A stretch of 64,000 nt of DNA from Limnanthes douglasii subsp. nivea. Lineage: Eukaryota > Streptophyta > Magnoliopsida > Brassicales > Limnanthaceae. Below are positions 23,895-35,283 of this stretch, piece after piece. Made by a program: the position numbers and the translations under genes. Position 1 is the first letter of the stretch. Each line of letters begins with the position of its first letter. The stretch is from contig JAUPFV010000004.1 in the NCBI GenBank assembly GCA_036936605.1, positions 124,187,706 to 124,251,705 of the forward strand, read 5' to 3'. A model generated the notes under the pieces. It saw nothing but the letters and a program-made list of their open reading frames with translations. It did not search any database and was not told the origin of the DNA.

Positions 23895-23989
23895 AACCAT
23901 TTTTCACTGTTTTACCATCTTCATTATCTCCACACTTTTAATCTTCAAAGCTTTTATCTCTCAAAAAACCCTTTTCTTGGTGTAAGTTT

Positions 23990-26898
23990 ATGTTCACAGC
24001 AAGAAACGCCCTTGTAAAATGTGGGTGGCTCAATTTGTCGGAGTTAGAGAAAGCTCAAAAGTTCGAACGAGAAAGGCGTATTGCTGCTGGCCTCCCTGTT
24101 TCTCCTATCGACAAATCTGAAACACCAAGTTCAGAGCCTGATCGGGGTTCGTCTTCTGCCAGAAGTTCTAAACCCAGAAGGTTATTTCAGCCCAATCTTT
24201 CACCAATCGTTTCAGGCTCATCGGTTCAGGAATCAGAGCCTGTTGTTGAACAAGAGCAGGCAGTTACAAGCACTAAGAAACCTTCCCCATTCATCGCCAT
24301 GGGATCAGATGCTGACATCTCCCCAGAAAAGTTGGTAAATCGATGAAAAGGTCGTCTAGTGAAAGAACAGGCTGTCGCTCCACAGTCTAAATCTACAAAA
24401 TCCACGCCTTCTAAGTCTGGGGCCAAAGATAAAACTACAGGGTCAGAAGCACCTATAAAAGTCCCCAAGGACAAGCTGTCCGGTTCGGAGGCAACTAGTT
24501 CATACCTTCGAAAAGAAACCTCCTGATCTGAGCCCCAGCCGGAATCCAGACCACAAGAAGAAAGTAATGCCCAACCATCCGGAGGTCCTACCGAGCCAAC
24601 CACTAGCTCTTCTCTCCCAAAAATAGATGATAATCCTTCCATGGTAATGGAAGAGGTAATGGAGGATAGTATCGAAGAATCCCCTTTTGAGACCAATGTC
24701 TCCGGGCAAACAAGTGAGGCTGCTACTGTCAAGAAAAACCAGGGCAGGGAGAAGCTATGTTTAAAACACCCGGATCTGCCGGAGTGTCTTGTAGGAAAAG
24801 TGGGACCTTGCTTCCAAAAAGTAAGTGTAAAGTGAGGATACCGGTGAACGTTAAAGTGAGGATACCGGTGAATCCGGAGACACCGATGGATTGCAAGCTT
24901 AGTGAGATAGTTTTCTTCACTGAGCTATTCAACTGGGGCTTAGGTTTCCATTGGACCCGGAAATCGTCAGATACTTCCATCTTATAAAGCTCTGCCCAAG
25001 CCAATTGAGCCCCAATGCTTGGTATACACTCATGGCCTGTATCATGGCCTCCAGGCTCTCCGGAATCCCTCTTCCGATGGAGCAGTTTGCTGCTGTGGCC
25101 ATCCTTTGCAGGAACCACAGCATCCCCTTCTATCATTTTAACATGGGCGATAATTACAAAGCGGTGGATGACTTGCTTGAGTCAGAGAAGAACTGGAAGA
25201 CTTAATTCATGTTCACCAGTGGCGCCTGGGAGAATGGGAGGAAGATTAAGGTCGGTGTCAACCCAAGCATGCTTACCAACAGATGGCAAAGTGCTGGTAA
25301 AAATCTCATCACATACTTCTACCTTTACTTATAACAAGTTTGTTTATTTAACTTCCCTTCCTTTGTTTTTTGGTAGTGCTGCCGAAGGAGTTCAATGACT
25401 ACCTAGAGGAGGAGCTGACTACTTGCGCCAAGATAAATGTTTGGGCTGCTGAGAAATGGAGAAATTGCTTCCACAACTGTTTCACCAGAGGCAACCTGGT
25501 AAGATCCCACCTCTGGAATACCACCGGCCGGAGAGACCTGTCTTGGGAGGAGTTAACCACTCCACCTCCTCCGGAGGTAATTCTCAAGAAAACAGATGCA
25601 AATGATGGAAAGCTATCCTTGCCATGCAGATCTAAAGCCCCAAGTAAAATGAAGGGCAAGAAGGGCAAGTCCAAGCAAGGTGTAGTTGAGGTCAACCCAA
25701 ATGAGGTGGAGGAGGCTGCCCCAGCAAACCAGAAGGGGCAAGATCAAGGACATATCAATGTTTCTTTATTACAAGTGGTAGAACATGAAAGCACCAAAGA
25801 AGTAGTTGGATCTCCAAAACCCCCAAAGGCTCCCAAGAAAGACAAAAGGCGGGGAGCAGAAGGTGATGATGTGAGGCCAAGAAGAAGAAAACCTCCAAGG
25901 AAGATGAAGTTTCTCTCCGGCCTCCGGAGTCTCTTCCTCCAACTGACCCAACTGACCCCACTCAAGCAGAAGAAATCCCAAGTGACTTCCACACTAAAGA
26001 GGGTGCCGGAGGGGACATCAACATTGATGGAGTCGACATCAGTGGGCTTCAAGGGATTGGTCTTTACTTTGAAGACCTTGACAAAGATGATTTTGCTTGC
26101 CCCTACCTCCCCCCAAGCTCTTCGAACGTCGTCAGTTTCAATGGTAAATCTTTTTCTGTTTCAGGTGAGAGAGACATTTTCACCCACTCTTTATTGAGTA
26201 ATATCCAGTCGGTGCTTACCTTGGAGAAGCAAGTGTGAAACCAGTCAGCCATCATCAACATACTCAACTCTGATAAAGAGAAATTGTCTAACGACCTCCT
26301 CACTGCCAACCAAAATGCTGAGGCATCGAAGAGAGAAATTGAGGAGTTGAAGAAAGGTCAAGAGGATTTGGCCACCAAGATGGCCAGTGCGGAGGGAGTT
26401 GTCAAAGAACTCCAATTGAAGCAATCTAACCTGGAGAAAAACCTCTTTTCTTCAAAAGAGGAGGTGAAGGCCAAAGACAACGTCATTCAGACCCTAACTA
26501 ATGACAAGACTTCACTCGAGGATACTGTGTCCAAGGCTAAACAAGAAAAAGCTGACTTGTTAAAAGAGCAAGAGAAAACAATCCAAGCTAGGATTGATGC
26601 CTATACCAACGAGGTGATTGACTCCCAGGAGGAAAGGTATGCCGAAGTCAAGTCAGATATGGTCTTGCTCTTTCATGAGAAATTTCCGAAGAGGACGTTG
26701 GGAGACTTATGGAGGTTTGTAGAGTATGAGGACGTCCCATTCCACACGATGGCTGATGGTGACATGCATAACTATTCCAGGGGTTGGGATGATGCAACCG
26801 ATGAAGATGAACGGACCGGGGAGAGTCCAGATGAAGAAAACAATGATCCTAAGAAGAAGCCAAGTGAGGCTGAGTCCTCTAAGAAAGCTCAGTCTTAA
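23990..26898 (+). pseudogene. Element B: antisense accessory gene with one intron, the best-kept copy
   Basis: It starts MFTARNALVKCGWLNLSELE, like A. Exon 1 is 23990-25296, the intron 25297-25376 (GTAAAAAT..TTGGTAG, 80 bp), and exon 2 runs from 25377 to 26898; the join reads VLPKEF. The conserved domain is at 24876-25250 (YFHLIKLCPSQLSPNAWYTL). Exon 2 carries RSKAPSKMKGKKGK, a basic and Pro-rich stretch, a long coiled coil (about 26200-26620) and the end block KSDMVLLFHEKFPKRTLGDL followed by an acidic Ser tail. Breaks: TGA in the linker at 24343-24345, another near 24528, a shift near 24835 with loss of about 25 residues present in A, a 24-bp tandem duplication (24828-24875), a shift near 25900 and a TGA near 26236. 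Coiled coil and charged tail suggest a protein-binding or oligomerising protein. Its role in the element is unknown. Confidence 0.8.
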
Positions 26899-27411
26899 AG
26901 TATCAATTATCTTTTAATTTTTTGTGTCTGAACCAAAGTCCTTGGATGGCCAAGGCATTTTTTGTAATCGTGTCAGGCCCGTGTCCGGGCAAACCTTTCT
27001 GTTTGAAAATTCAAAGTCCTTGGGTGGCCAAGGCATTTCACATATTTTAATGGGTAGTTTTATTTTACACAACTCTTGCATTGTTTTATAGTTTCTTAAC
27101 TTCGATGGCTAATGTTCAAACAACCCTTAGTTATTTTACAAGTATTTTAAAGTGAGAGTATTTAAATTCTCCAACGACAAATGTTTAAGTAGTCATCACT
27201 CTACCAATTCAATCCGGTCTGCCATTGATAAAATATTTCAAAGAAAATATCAATTGAAACACTCCGAATTTTTCAAGAAGGCATCAAATTTCATTAAAAA
27301 GCCTGAGCACCTCATTAAAAATTCCCCGCGCCACCAGGGTAGGAAAGAGTATGCCCCTAAATATTTACATGAACTTTAAGCACGTAAATATTTACATAGT
27401 TTTCATTCTAA
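26899..27411. other. Convergent spacer of element B with two CCTTGG/CCAAGG hairpins
   Basis: Perfect stems CCTTGG-atgg-CCAAGG (26940-26955) and CCTTGG-gtgg-CCAAGG (27018-27033), 78 bp apart, are each followed by CATTT. A smaller GCCCG/CGGGC stem lies between them. The arrangement parallels the single hairpin in A and the eight-unit array in C. Confidence 0.65.
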
Positions 27412-30400
27412 GTATAACCGGAGGTGTTCAATGTTCTAGGGATGATTCAAAACCCTTCCATCTTTATCTTGGAGCCGGTATGTCCCATGCTTAAGCTTTT
27501 CATTGACCACATAGGGTCCTTCCCAAGTTGGAGCTAACTTGCTGAACTGCCTCTCCTTGGTATGTAGGAAGACTTTCCTCAATACTTTATCCCATGGTTG
27601 AAAATCCCTCCTCTTGATTTTAGAAGCAAACATGCTTCTCATCAAACCATGATAGTGTGTAGCTCGGAGGTGAGACTTAACTCTTCTTTCTTCCATCAAA
27701 TCAAGCTGACTTCTGACTGCCACTTCGTTAGCGTGTTCGGAAAAATTATGAACTCGAAATGAAGGGAGAGTAGCCTCTATGGGAGCTATGAAATCCATTC
27801 CATACACTAAGGCAAATGGAGACTCTTGTGTTGCAGCCCCAAGAGTGGTCCGGTAGGCCCATAATACTTCTTATAGATAACTTGGCCATTTTCCAGCAGC
27901 TCCCTCTAGATTCTTTTTAAGACCGGACAAGATGGTTATGTTGGCCACTTCAACTTGACCATTTGCCTGTGGGTGGAAAGGAGAAGAGAAGCAGTGTTGG
28001 ATTCCTCTAGAAGCACATAAATTATCCATCTCATTGTTGTCGAATTGTGGCCATTGTCTGTAGTTATCTTCTGTGGAACCCCAAATCTGTAACAAATGTT
28101 AGACAGGATGAATTTTATAACAGCTTTCGAAGTAGTTCCTGCCAATGGGGCTGCTTCGATCCACTTCGAAAAGTAATCAATGGCAACAATTATAGTTCTG
28201 CACCCCCCGGATGCCATGGATAGAGGTCCCACTAAATCCAGCCCCCACCGAGCAAAAGGTATTAGCTCAGAACTTGACTCCAAAGGGACAGCTGGGGTAT
28301 GAATTTTATTGCTGTATCTTTGGCATAGATCACACTTCTTCACCAACTCCTTGGCGTCTTGCATTATGGAGGGCCAGTAATACCCAGCTAACAAAAATCT
28401 TCTAGTTAGAGCCATGTATCCACAGTATGTTGATCCCTCGCCATCATGTAATTCGAAGAGCACTATTTGGGACTCTTCGATCCCCAAACATTGTAAGAGA
28501 GGTTTACTAAAGGATTTTTTATAAAGAACATCTCTCAAGATGACAAAACCACGAGCCTTGTATTTTACTTTCCTTGCTACTGCTTTTTTCGGAGGCAGAA
28601 TGCCATCTGAGAGATATTAGAGAAGAGGAAATCTCCAGTCTTAGGGTTGTTTTACTTGTATATTCAAACTTTCTTCTTCCTTATCCGGATTGATTTGAAT
28701 GGATGGACACTCTTGCACATGAATCCAAGGGTAGGAATCAGAATAGGCTATGGTTGCCAAGGAGTCTGCTAGTGTATTTTCTGTTCAGGGTATGTGCTCA
28801 TAGGTGATGCTTTTGAAATTAAGTGCCACTTCTTTGAGAACAAATAAGTATTTAATCAGTTATTCCTTTTTTTATTCGGATTGACCTTGTGCATGATGGA
28901 TAAGAAGTTGAGAATCAATCATTAACCTGACCCTTTTGGCTCCACAAATAAGTGCTAATTTTAAACCAGCTATAGCAGCTTCATATTCAGATTCGTTGTT
29001 GGAAGCCCTGAAAGCAATACATATAGCTTGGTACATCCTGTCACCGTACGGAGAGGTTAAACATATCCCAGCACCACAACCCATGGTACTTGATCCACCA
29101 TCAGTCCGGATAACCCATATGTTTTTATCTTTTACACCGGTTGCTTGCTTAGTATCCCTGTCTGAATGGAATTCAACGAAGAAGTTAGCCACAGTTTGGG
29201 CTTTGACTACTGTTCGAGGGGCAAAATCAATATCGTAGTCTCCCAGCTCTACTGACCACTTGGTCATTCTACTTGAAATATCTGCCTTTTAAAGAACGTT
29301 TTTCAAGGGAAAAGACGTCCGGACAATGATAGAATGAGCCTGAAAGTAGGGCCTCATTTTCCTCGCAGCAATTACTAGGGCTAGTGCTAATTTTTCAAGC
29401 TTTAAATACCATTTTTCTGCATCTATCAAGCTTTTGGTGATATAGTACACCGGACGAGGATAATTATCCCCCTCCCTTACCAATAATGCACTTATAGCAC
29501 AATCAAACACTGCTAAGTACACGAAGAGGGTCTCTCCCTCAATAAGTTTAAACAAGGTTTTAGGGGAAGACAAGTGCTTCTTAATTTCATCGAAAGCCTT
29601 GTCACACTGTGGAGAGCAGTTGAAATATTTTGCACCTTTCAAAGTTTGAAAAAATGGGGAGCATCAGTCCGAAGACCTTGAAATAAAACGGTTTAACGCA
29701 GCCAACCTCTCTGTCAATCTTTGTACTTCTTTAATATTCCGAGAAGGCTCCATTTGTAGTAAAGCATTAAGTTGGTCTGGATCAGGCTGTATCCCTTTCT
29801 CACTTATCACATACCCCACGAATTTTCCGGACCGTACTCCGAAGACACAGTTTTCTGGATTTAATTTTAAATTTACTTTCATTAAGTTGGCAAAAGTTTC
29901 ATGGAGATCTGCCAAGTGTAGCTCTTCGTCCACACTTTTTACCATCATGTCATCGATGTAGACTTCCATGTTTCTTCCAATCTGATCAGCAAAAGCCTTG
30001 TTTACCAACCTCTGATAAGTAGCCCCAGCATTTTTTAACCCAAACGGCATCACCTTGTAACAATGGAGGCCCCTATGAGTGATAAATTTCGTATGTTCTT
30101 GATCCTTTGAATCTACTTGAATCTGATTATACCCGGAGAAGGAATCCATAAAGGACAACAACTTGTTTCCAGATGTGGAGTCCACCAATTGATCGATTCG
30201 GGGGACCGGATATAAATCTTTTGGGCAAGCGCTGTTGAGATCTGTGAAATCGATGCACATACACCACTTACCATTTTTCTTCTTTACCAACACCGGATTG
30301 GCTGTCCATAAAGGGTGTTGAGATTCCTTTATGTGCCCCACTTTAGTTAGCCAGTCAACCTCTTGAACTATGACATCAGCTTTTTCCTTAGAAAAAGCTC

Positions 30401-31180
30401 TTCTCTTTTGTACAACAGGTGATACATCCCTTCGGATGGACAGTTGGTGTGATATAATGTCTGCTGGCACTCCGGTTACATCAGCATTGCACCAAGTAAA
30501 GACATGCTGATGGTCTTTCAAAAAGTCTAACATTTTACCCTTCAATCCTGATGTCATCTTGGACCCTATCTTGACACTTTTTTCCTTCAGCCAGAGAGTG
30601 AGTTTCGACTTCTTCAATTGGTATTAAAGCACTAGGGGTCTCCCTGGGGTCATCAATTTCACCCTCTCCCCCAAAGGGCCCCTCAAACTGCTATTCCTCA
30701 CTGATCCGGACTGCCCCCAACGTTCGAGGGGCCAGTGATGTTGCATAACACTCTCTTTCCACCTTTTGACTGCTTCGAACAACTCCCACTTGTCCTTGTA
30801 CAACATATTTCAAACATTGGTGGACTGTTGAAGCCACAACATGCATCATGGAGAGCCAAGATCTCCCGAAAATGGCATTATAACAAGTGGGATAATCCAC
30901 TACAATAAAAAGTATTCTAACCATCTTTTTAAAAGGGCCCTTGCCCAACAAAACCTCCTCTTCGAACTCCCCGATCACATCTGTTGAGCTTCCAGTGAAA
31001 CCCACAATTGACCTGTTCGAACGTTGAATTATTACTGGATTCTTCATTTTTTGTAGGAAGTCAGAAAGAGAATATTGGCTGAACTTCTGGTGTCCACCAA
31101 AATTCGCCTTATGTCATTGCCCCCAATGGATGCTCCTATGACAACGGCATCTTCATAGGGACCAGCAATGTCCCTCAAGT
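27412..31180 (-). pseudogene. Element B: protease - reverse transcriptase - RNase H - integrase, broken
   Basis: Protease near 31180-30691 (RRILVDT, then IGEFEEE and GRSWLS), reverse transcriptase at 30617-29664 (FMDSFSGYNQ, YIDD in EVYIDDMMVK), remnant native RNase H at 29642-29289, archaeal-type RNase H at 29267-28640 (RTDGGS, NNESEYEA, MIDSQL), integrase at 28538-27436 (GLDLVGP, TDNG, NGQVEVAN) ending in a GPY-type module (WEGPYVV). Damage: the protease DTG is DTR (31086-31094); TGA between reverse transcriptase and RNase H; TAA at 29289-29291 where A has Gln; several stops after 28872; the second His of the integrase zinc finger is Tyr (STYCGYM); one-base loss just after TDNG near 28050; a stop near 27871. 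The catalytic residues of reverse transcriptase and both RNase H parts are otherwise recognisable. Confidence 0.88.
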
Positions 31181-31194
31181 CATCCTCATCGAAA

Positions 31195-33096
31195 ACAATG
31201 AAGGGAAATAGAATTTTCGATTAATAGGAAGCCATGTCTCCTTCCAGTTGGGTAGCTAAAGTATGAACGTGCCTATTTCTCGAAGAAGCAGTTGGTGTAG
31301 TCATGGTGTCTCCCCCGAATATTGTAAGTGACTCGAAAAAGCTGATAAGTCCGGACACCGTCTTGTAACGCTCTGTAATAAAACTTACTTTATTCCGGGT
31401 TGGATCAGTGTCTAAATATTCTGACTCTACATCAAACCTTTTGATTATTACCATAGCCCCATCCGGAGCCGATGTGCCTACATTATTTGGACCAGTCCGA
31501 TGAGCGTTATCAGGCCTATTTCCACTTCTTTTGACAAAAGCTCCCAACTTTCCTCTTTCAATCAAATTCTGCACTTCTTGCTTCATCGTAATACAATCTT
31601 CAGTGTTATGTCCAATATCATGGTGATATTGACAGAAACAATTATTACGGCTCTCCTTGGGAGATTGTAATGTAGTCGACCTTCTGAAATGTACTTCGTC
31701 TTTTGTTTTGTCATAAATGATGGCTACGTTTTCTTTCAACTTAGCAAACCACTCCGGTTGAACCCAAGGCCCCCGCTTGTTTCTAGATTGATGGCTCTGG
31801 GCTGGTGTAGTTGGATGAGATTAAGCCTTGGCTCTGTTTTGACCCTGCCCGGCTTCCTTGGCCTTGTTCCCGGATTGGTTATGGTTTTGATTTGGTGCAG
31901 CTGGAGCAGACCTCACCTGCCTGTGTACCCTGGTTTTCTTTGTTTCATCCACATTAATCTGTTTACCAACCTGATTCAGCAGACCTCCCCATGTCATGGT
32001 TTTTTTCCTGGTTACTGAATCAGCCAAGTTTCCAGGGTTTAAACCCTGCCCTAGAGAAGCTATTGCTATTTGTTCAAAGCAATTAGCCAATCCATTTTTG
32101 GTATTTACAAAACGACTTATGTATTCTTTTAAGAATTCGTTCGGTTCTTGGGCACAATGAATAATTGTATCTCCATTGCCCTTTACTTCTTTACTTCCAA
32201 CAAACTGCCTCCGAAAAGCCACCCAAAAAGTGTCAAAATTTCTGATGCAGCCCTGTGGCAGACTATTTTACCACTTCAAAGCACTCCCCGTAAAAGATTG
32301 GGAGAATGCTCGACAGAGTAACTTATCGTCATCATCAAAATTCATCATAAATTTTTTGAATTGTTCCAAGTGGTTATCTGGATCTTTACTGCCATCATAT
32401 TTTTCCATTTTTGTACTGTCGAACCTCTTAGGAAGGTTCCCAAACAGTATCTTGGAGGATAATGGAGATTGTCTCCAATTTCGGCCACGACTAAATACAG
32501 TATCTTTGTTGGGAGTTGCAAAGATACTTGGCTCATCATGGAAGGCAAAATGATCCATTAACAAGCGGTCTACGTGTCTCTGGCCATGACTATGACTGTG
32601 AGAAGATCATTTACCCAGATGCCTCTTCAACCTTCCATGCATGTCCCTCTTTCTTGAGTACTTTTTAACCAACTTTTGTTTCTTTTTAGAACGGCCTTCG
32701 TCGTTGCTGGATGACAAGGATTCTTCAACTCCATCTTCATTTGAGGAGCTACTAGAAGATTCTGAGTCTGAACCTGAACTCTCCACCGGTTTAGACCGGT
32801 GAGATTTCTTTGAGCTAGCACGAGTCTTTTTAGCACTCACATGGGTCTTCGATGGCTCATGCTCTATTGGATTGTCAGTATGATGAGCTGTCGATACCTT
32901 AGACTTCTCTTTGGTGCCCATCTCTGCCATTTTGGCAGCCCAAAGCTTCTATTTCAACTTTTAACCTCTCTCGCTCCTCAATCGTATATTCATCATTTTC
33001 TCCCACCACTTTTGCCAAAGCTTGTGGCACTTCTTGCTCGTCCGGATTCATCCGAACTGGTTTTTCTTGATGGTTTCGAATGCTAGATTCAGGCAC
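31195..33096 (-). pseudogene. Element B: gag, broken
   Basis: Read from about 33096 leftwards. A charged N-terminal helix region (YTIEERERLKVEIEAL) is followed by a Lys/Ser-rich block (32930-32607), the capsid-like part at 32564-31821 (MEKYDGSKDPDNHLEQFKKF, FLKEYISRFVNTKNGLANCF) and a zinc-binding block CFCQYHHDIGHNTEDC at about 31640-31595. Gag packages element RNA into particles. The codon at 33094-33096 is GTG, so the original ATG is not certain. Breaks include a one-base shift near 32940 and stops near 32606, 32268 and 31820. Confidence 0.82.
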
Positions 33097-33103
33097 CTTC
33101 TTC

Positions 33104-33123
33104 TCCCACTGTGGTCGCCAATT
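33104..33123 (-). promoter_or_regulatory. Element B primer binding site candidate
   Basis: Directly inside the 5' LTR on the - strand: AATTGGCGACCACAGTGGGA. A has the same block with two changes. It resembles the GGCGCCCACCGTGGG-type leader I recall from other plant Tat elements. The matching tRNA is not identified here. Confidence 0.55.
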
Positions 33124-33499
33124 TGGTGAGGATTATTTTCAACTGAGGGTAATTTTGTCTGAAGTTTTGTGGAGTTTCAAAGGTATTTAAAGTCTAAGTG
33201 GTTTGTAGTGAAAGATTTGAGCTGCCTGGTTGTATTAAATGTTCATTACCCTCATTAATGAAAGTTGTTGGGTATTTATACCTATAATTATGGGCCACAT
33301 GGGCTTTCGGGTCATACTTATGAATTCGGGTCGAGTTCAAAAACCCATTAGTTATTAAGCAAGTAAGTAATTAGCTTAGTCATAAAGTGATTTAGTTTTT
33401 AATACATTAGTCTTGTTGGGATGGTTCAGGGGGTGGTTTTTGTCCGAATTACCCCTATCTGATTTTCATAATGAGTGGTGAATAAATCCGGACTCATCA
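33124..33499 (-). repeat. Element B 5' LTR (right)
   Basis: 376 bp, ending on the + strand GGACTCATCA and followed by GTATT. A TATAAATACC box for gag-pol transcription lies on the - strand at 33271-33280. Confidence 0.92.
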
Positions 33500-33504
33500 G
33501 TATT

Positions 33505-35262
33505 GATGAGAAGACATGCTTCCTTCTAATTGGGTAGCCAAATTATGGACATGCCTCTTCCTTGATGAAAGGATAGGTGCAGTTACAGTATATCCTCCAA
33601 ATATAGTTAATGATTCGAAGAAGCTGATTACTCTGGATACTGAGTTTTTTCTGTTATTACTCCCACCTTATTTCGAGTTGGATCTGGATCCAGATACTCA
33701 GAGTCTACAGCGAACCTTTGAAGGATCACTATTGCACCCTCTTGAGCAGATGTTCCAGGATTGTTCAAAGGACCCGCCCGAGGAGCATTGTCATGTCTGT
33801 TTCCACTTCATCTTTTAACGTACGCCTCCAGTTTTCCCTCTCAATAAGGTTCTGGACTTCTTGTTTCAACGCTATACAGTGCTGAGTAGGATGGCCTATA
33901 TTATTGTGATATTGGCAAAAACAAGTGTTCCGGTTTTCTTTAGGAGACTGTAATGTCGTCGGCTTTCGAAAGTGTACTTCATCCTTAGTTTTATCATAGA
34001 TCGTAGCTACATTATCTCTCAATTCAGCGAACCATTTAGGTTGGACCCAATGACCCCTCTTATTTCTGGATTGTTGGCTTTGGGTCTGGTTCTGGTTGGA
34101 TTGAGTTCTCTTGAACCGGTTAGATCCTTGCTCGGTCTCCTTTGCCTTGTAACCGGTTTGATTAGCGGCCGGAGGAGTTGTGGTGATGGTGGACCTCACC
34201 TGACGGTGCATCCTCGTTTCTTTGTTTCTTCCATATTATTCTGTTTTCCCACTTGGTTTAATAAGCCACCCCAGATGAGAGCCTTCTTCCGGGTCACAGA
34301 ATCAGCTAAGATCCCCGAATTCAATCCCTGCCTAAGAGAAGTAATTGCCACTTGCTCAAAGCAATCTGTTAATCCGTTTTTTGTATTCACAAAGCGATTT
34401 ATGTAATCTTTCAAAGATTCGTTTGGTTCTTATGCACAATGGATAATGGTAATCCCATTACCCTTCAGTTTTTTACTCCCAACAAATTGTCTCTGGAAGG
34501 CAACCCAAAAGGTATCAAAGTTTCTAATACATCCCTGAGGCGAGCTATTATACCATTTAAGAACACTCTCTCATCAAAATTCATCATGAAGTTCTTAAAT
34601 TGCTCCAAATGGTTGTCCGGATCCCGATTCCCATCATATTTCTCCGTCTTAGAGATATCAAACCTTTTAGGAAGGTGTCCATATAGTATTTTCGCGACAA
34701 AGGTGACTGCGTCCAGTTTTTACTGCGACTAAAAATAGTATCTTCATTAGGAGTTGCAAAAATACCTGGTTCCGACTGAAAGGCAAAGGGATCAATCAGC
34801 AATTGATCAACATACTTGCAGGATGATCCTTTGCCCTCGTGCCTTTTGAGCCTACCATGTCGGTCCCTCTTTCTTAAGTACTTTTTTGTTAACTTTATCT
34901 TTTTTCTGGATCTTCCCTCATCACTGCTTGAAGACAAGGATTCTTCAAGCTCTACCTTATTCGAAGAGCTACTGGAAGATTCAGATCCAGAACTTTCCAC
35001 AGGCTTAGACCCGTGTGTTTTCTTTGAACTAAGGTGAATCTTTAGGGATGGCTGACTTTTCAGATTTCTCCTTGATACCTTTCTCTGCTTGTTTTATGGC
35101 TCTCGTTGCCTCTATTTCAGCCCTCAGCTGATCCCGTTCCTCGATGGTATAATCCTTACTTTTTTGCACCTTCCATCTCAAGAGGTGGAGTATTTTGCCC
35201 ATTCGGATCCATCCGAAATGTTTTTTTCACTGGTTTTGAATGTAAAATTCAGGCACCGTTGC
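33505..35262 (-). pseudogene. Element A: gag, broken
   Basis: It reads leftwards from the primer site: charged helix (YTIEERDQLRAEIEA), Ser/acidic-rich block (35000-34850), capsid-like part (34740-34196, INRFVNTKNGLTDCF) and zinc-binding block CFCQYHNNIGHPTQHC near 33920-33875. The protein is co-linear with gag of B but more damaged: frameshift near 34650, stops near 34430 and 34215. The gene is cut at 33504 by element B; the missing 3' part lies left of 23171. Confidence 0.82.
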
Positions 35263-35265
35263 CTC

Positions 35266-35283
35266 CTATTGTGGTCGCCAATT
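35266..35283 (-). promoter_or_regulatory. Element A primer binding site candidate
   Basis: On the - strand AATTGGCGACCACAATAG abuts the 5' LTR, the same position and sequence type as in B. Confidence 0.5.

Larger units (their letters stand above)
23176..33499 (-). mobile_element. Element B: Tat-like LTR retrotransposon nested in element A
   Basis: It is 10,324 bp long with LTRs at 23176-23550 and 33124-33499 and the target duplication GTATT at 23171-23175 and 33500-33504. Its order and orientation are as in A, and most domains are clearly related. The LTRs differ at about 25 positions by hand count, fewer than in A, as expected for a later insertion. Its structure is complete, but gag, pol and the antisense gene are all interrupted. 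Confidence 0.93.

Noticed and set aside
24226..24732. 168-codon - strand frame in element B
   Set aside because: Lies opposite the linker of the accessory gene, which has homology to A on the + strand. Its length comes from codon bias of the opposite strand.
25744..26052. Three overlapping - strand frames of 68-102 codons
   Set aside because: Opposite the basic/Pro-rich part of the B accessory gene; no conservation in A.
31689..32553. + strand frames of 109 and 125 codons
   Set aside because: Antisense to B gag with no family match; the accessory gene is elsewhere in the element.
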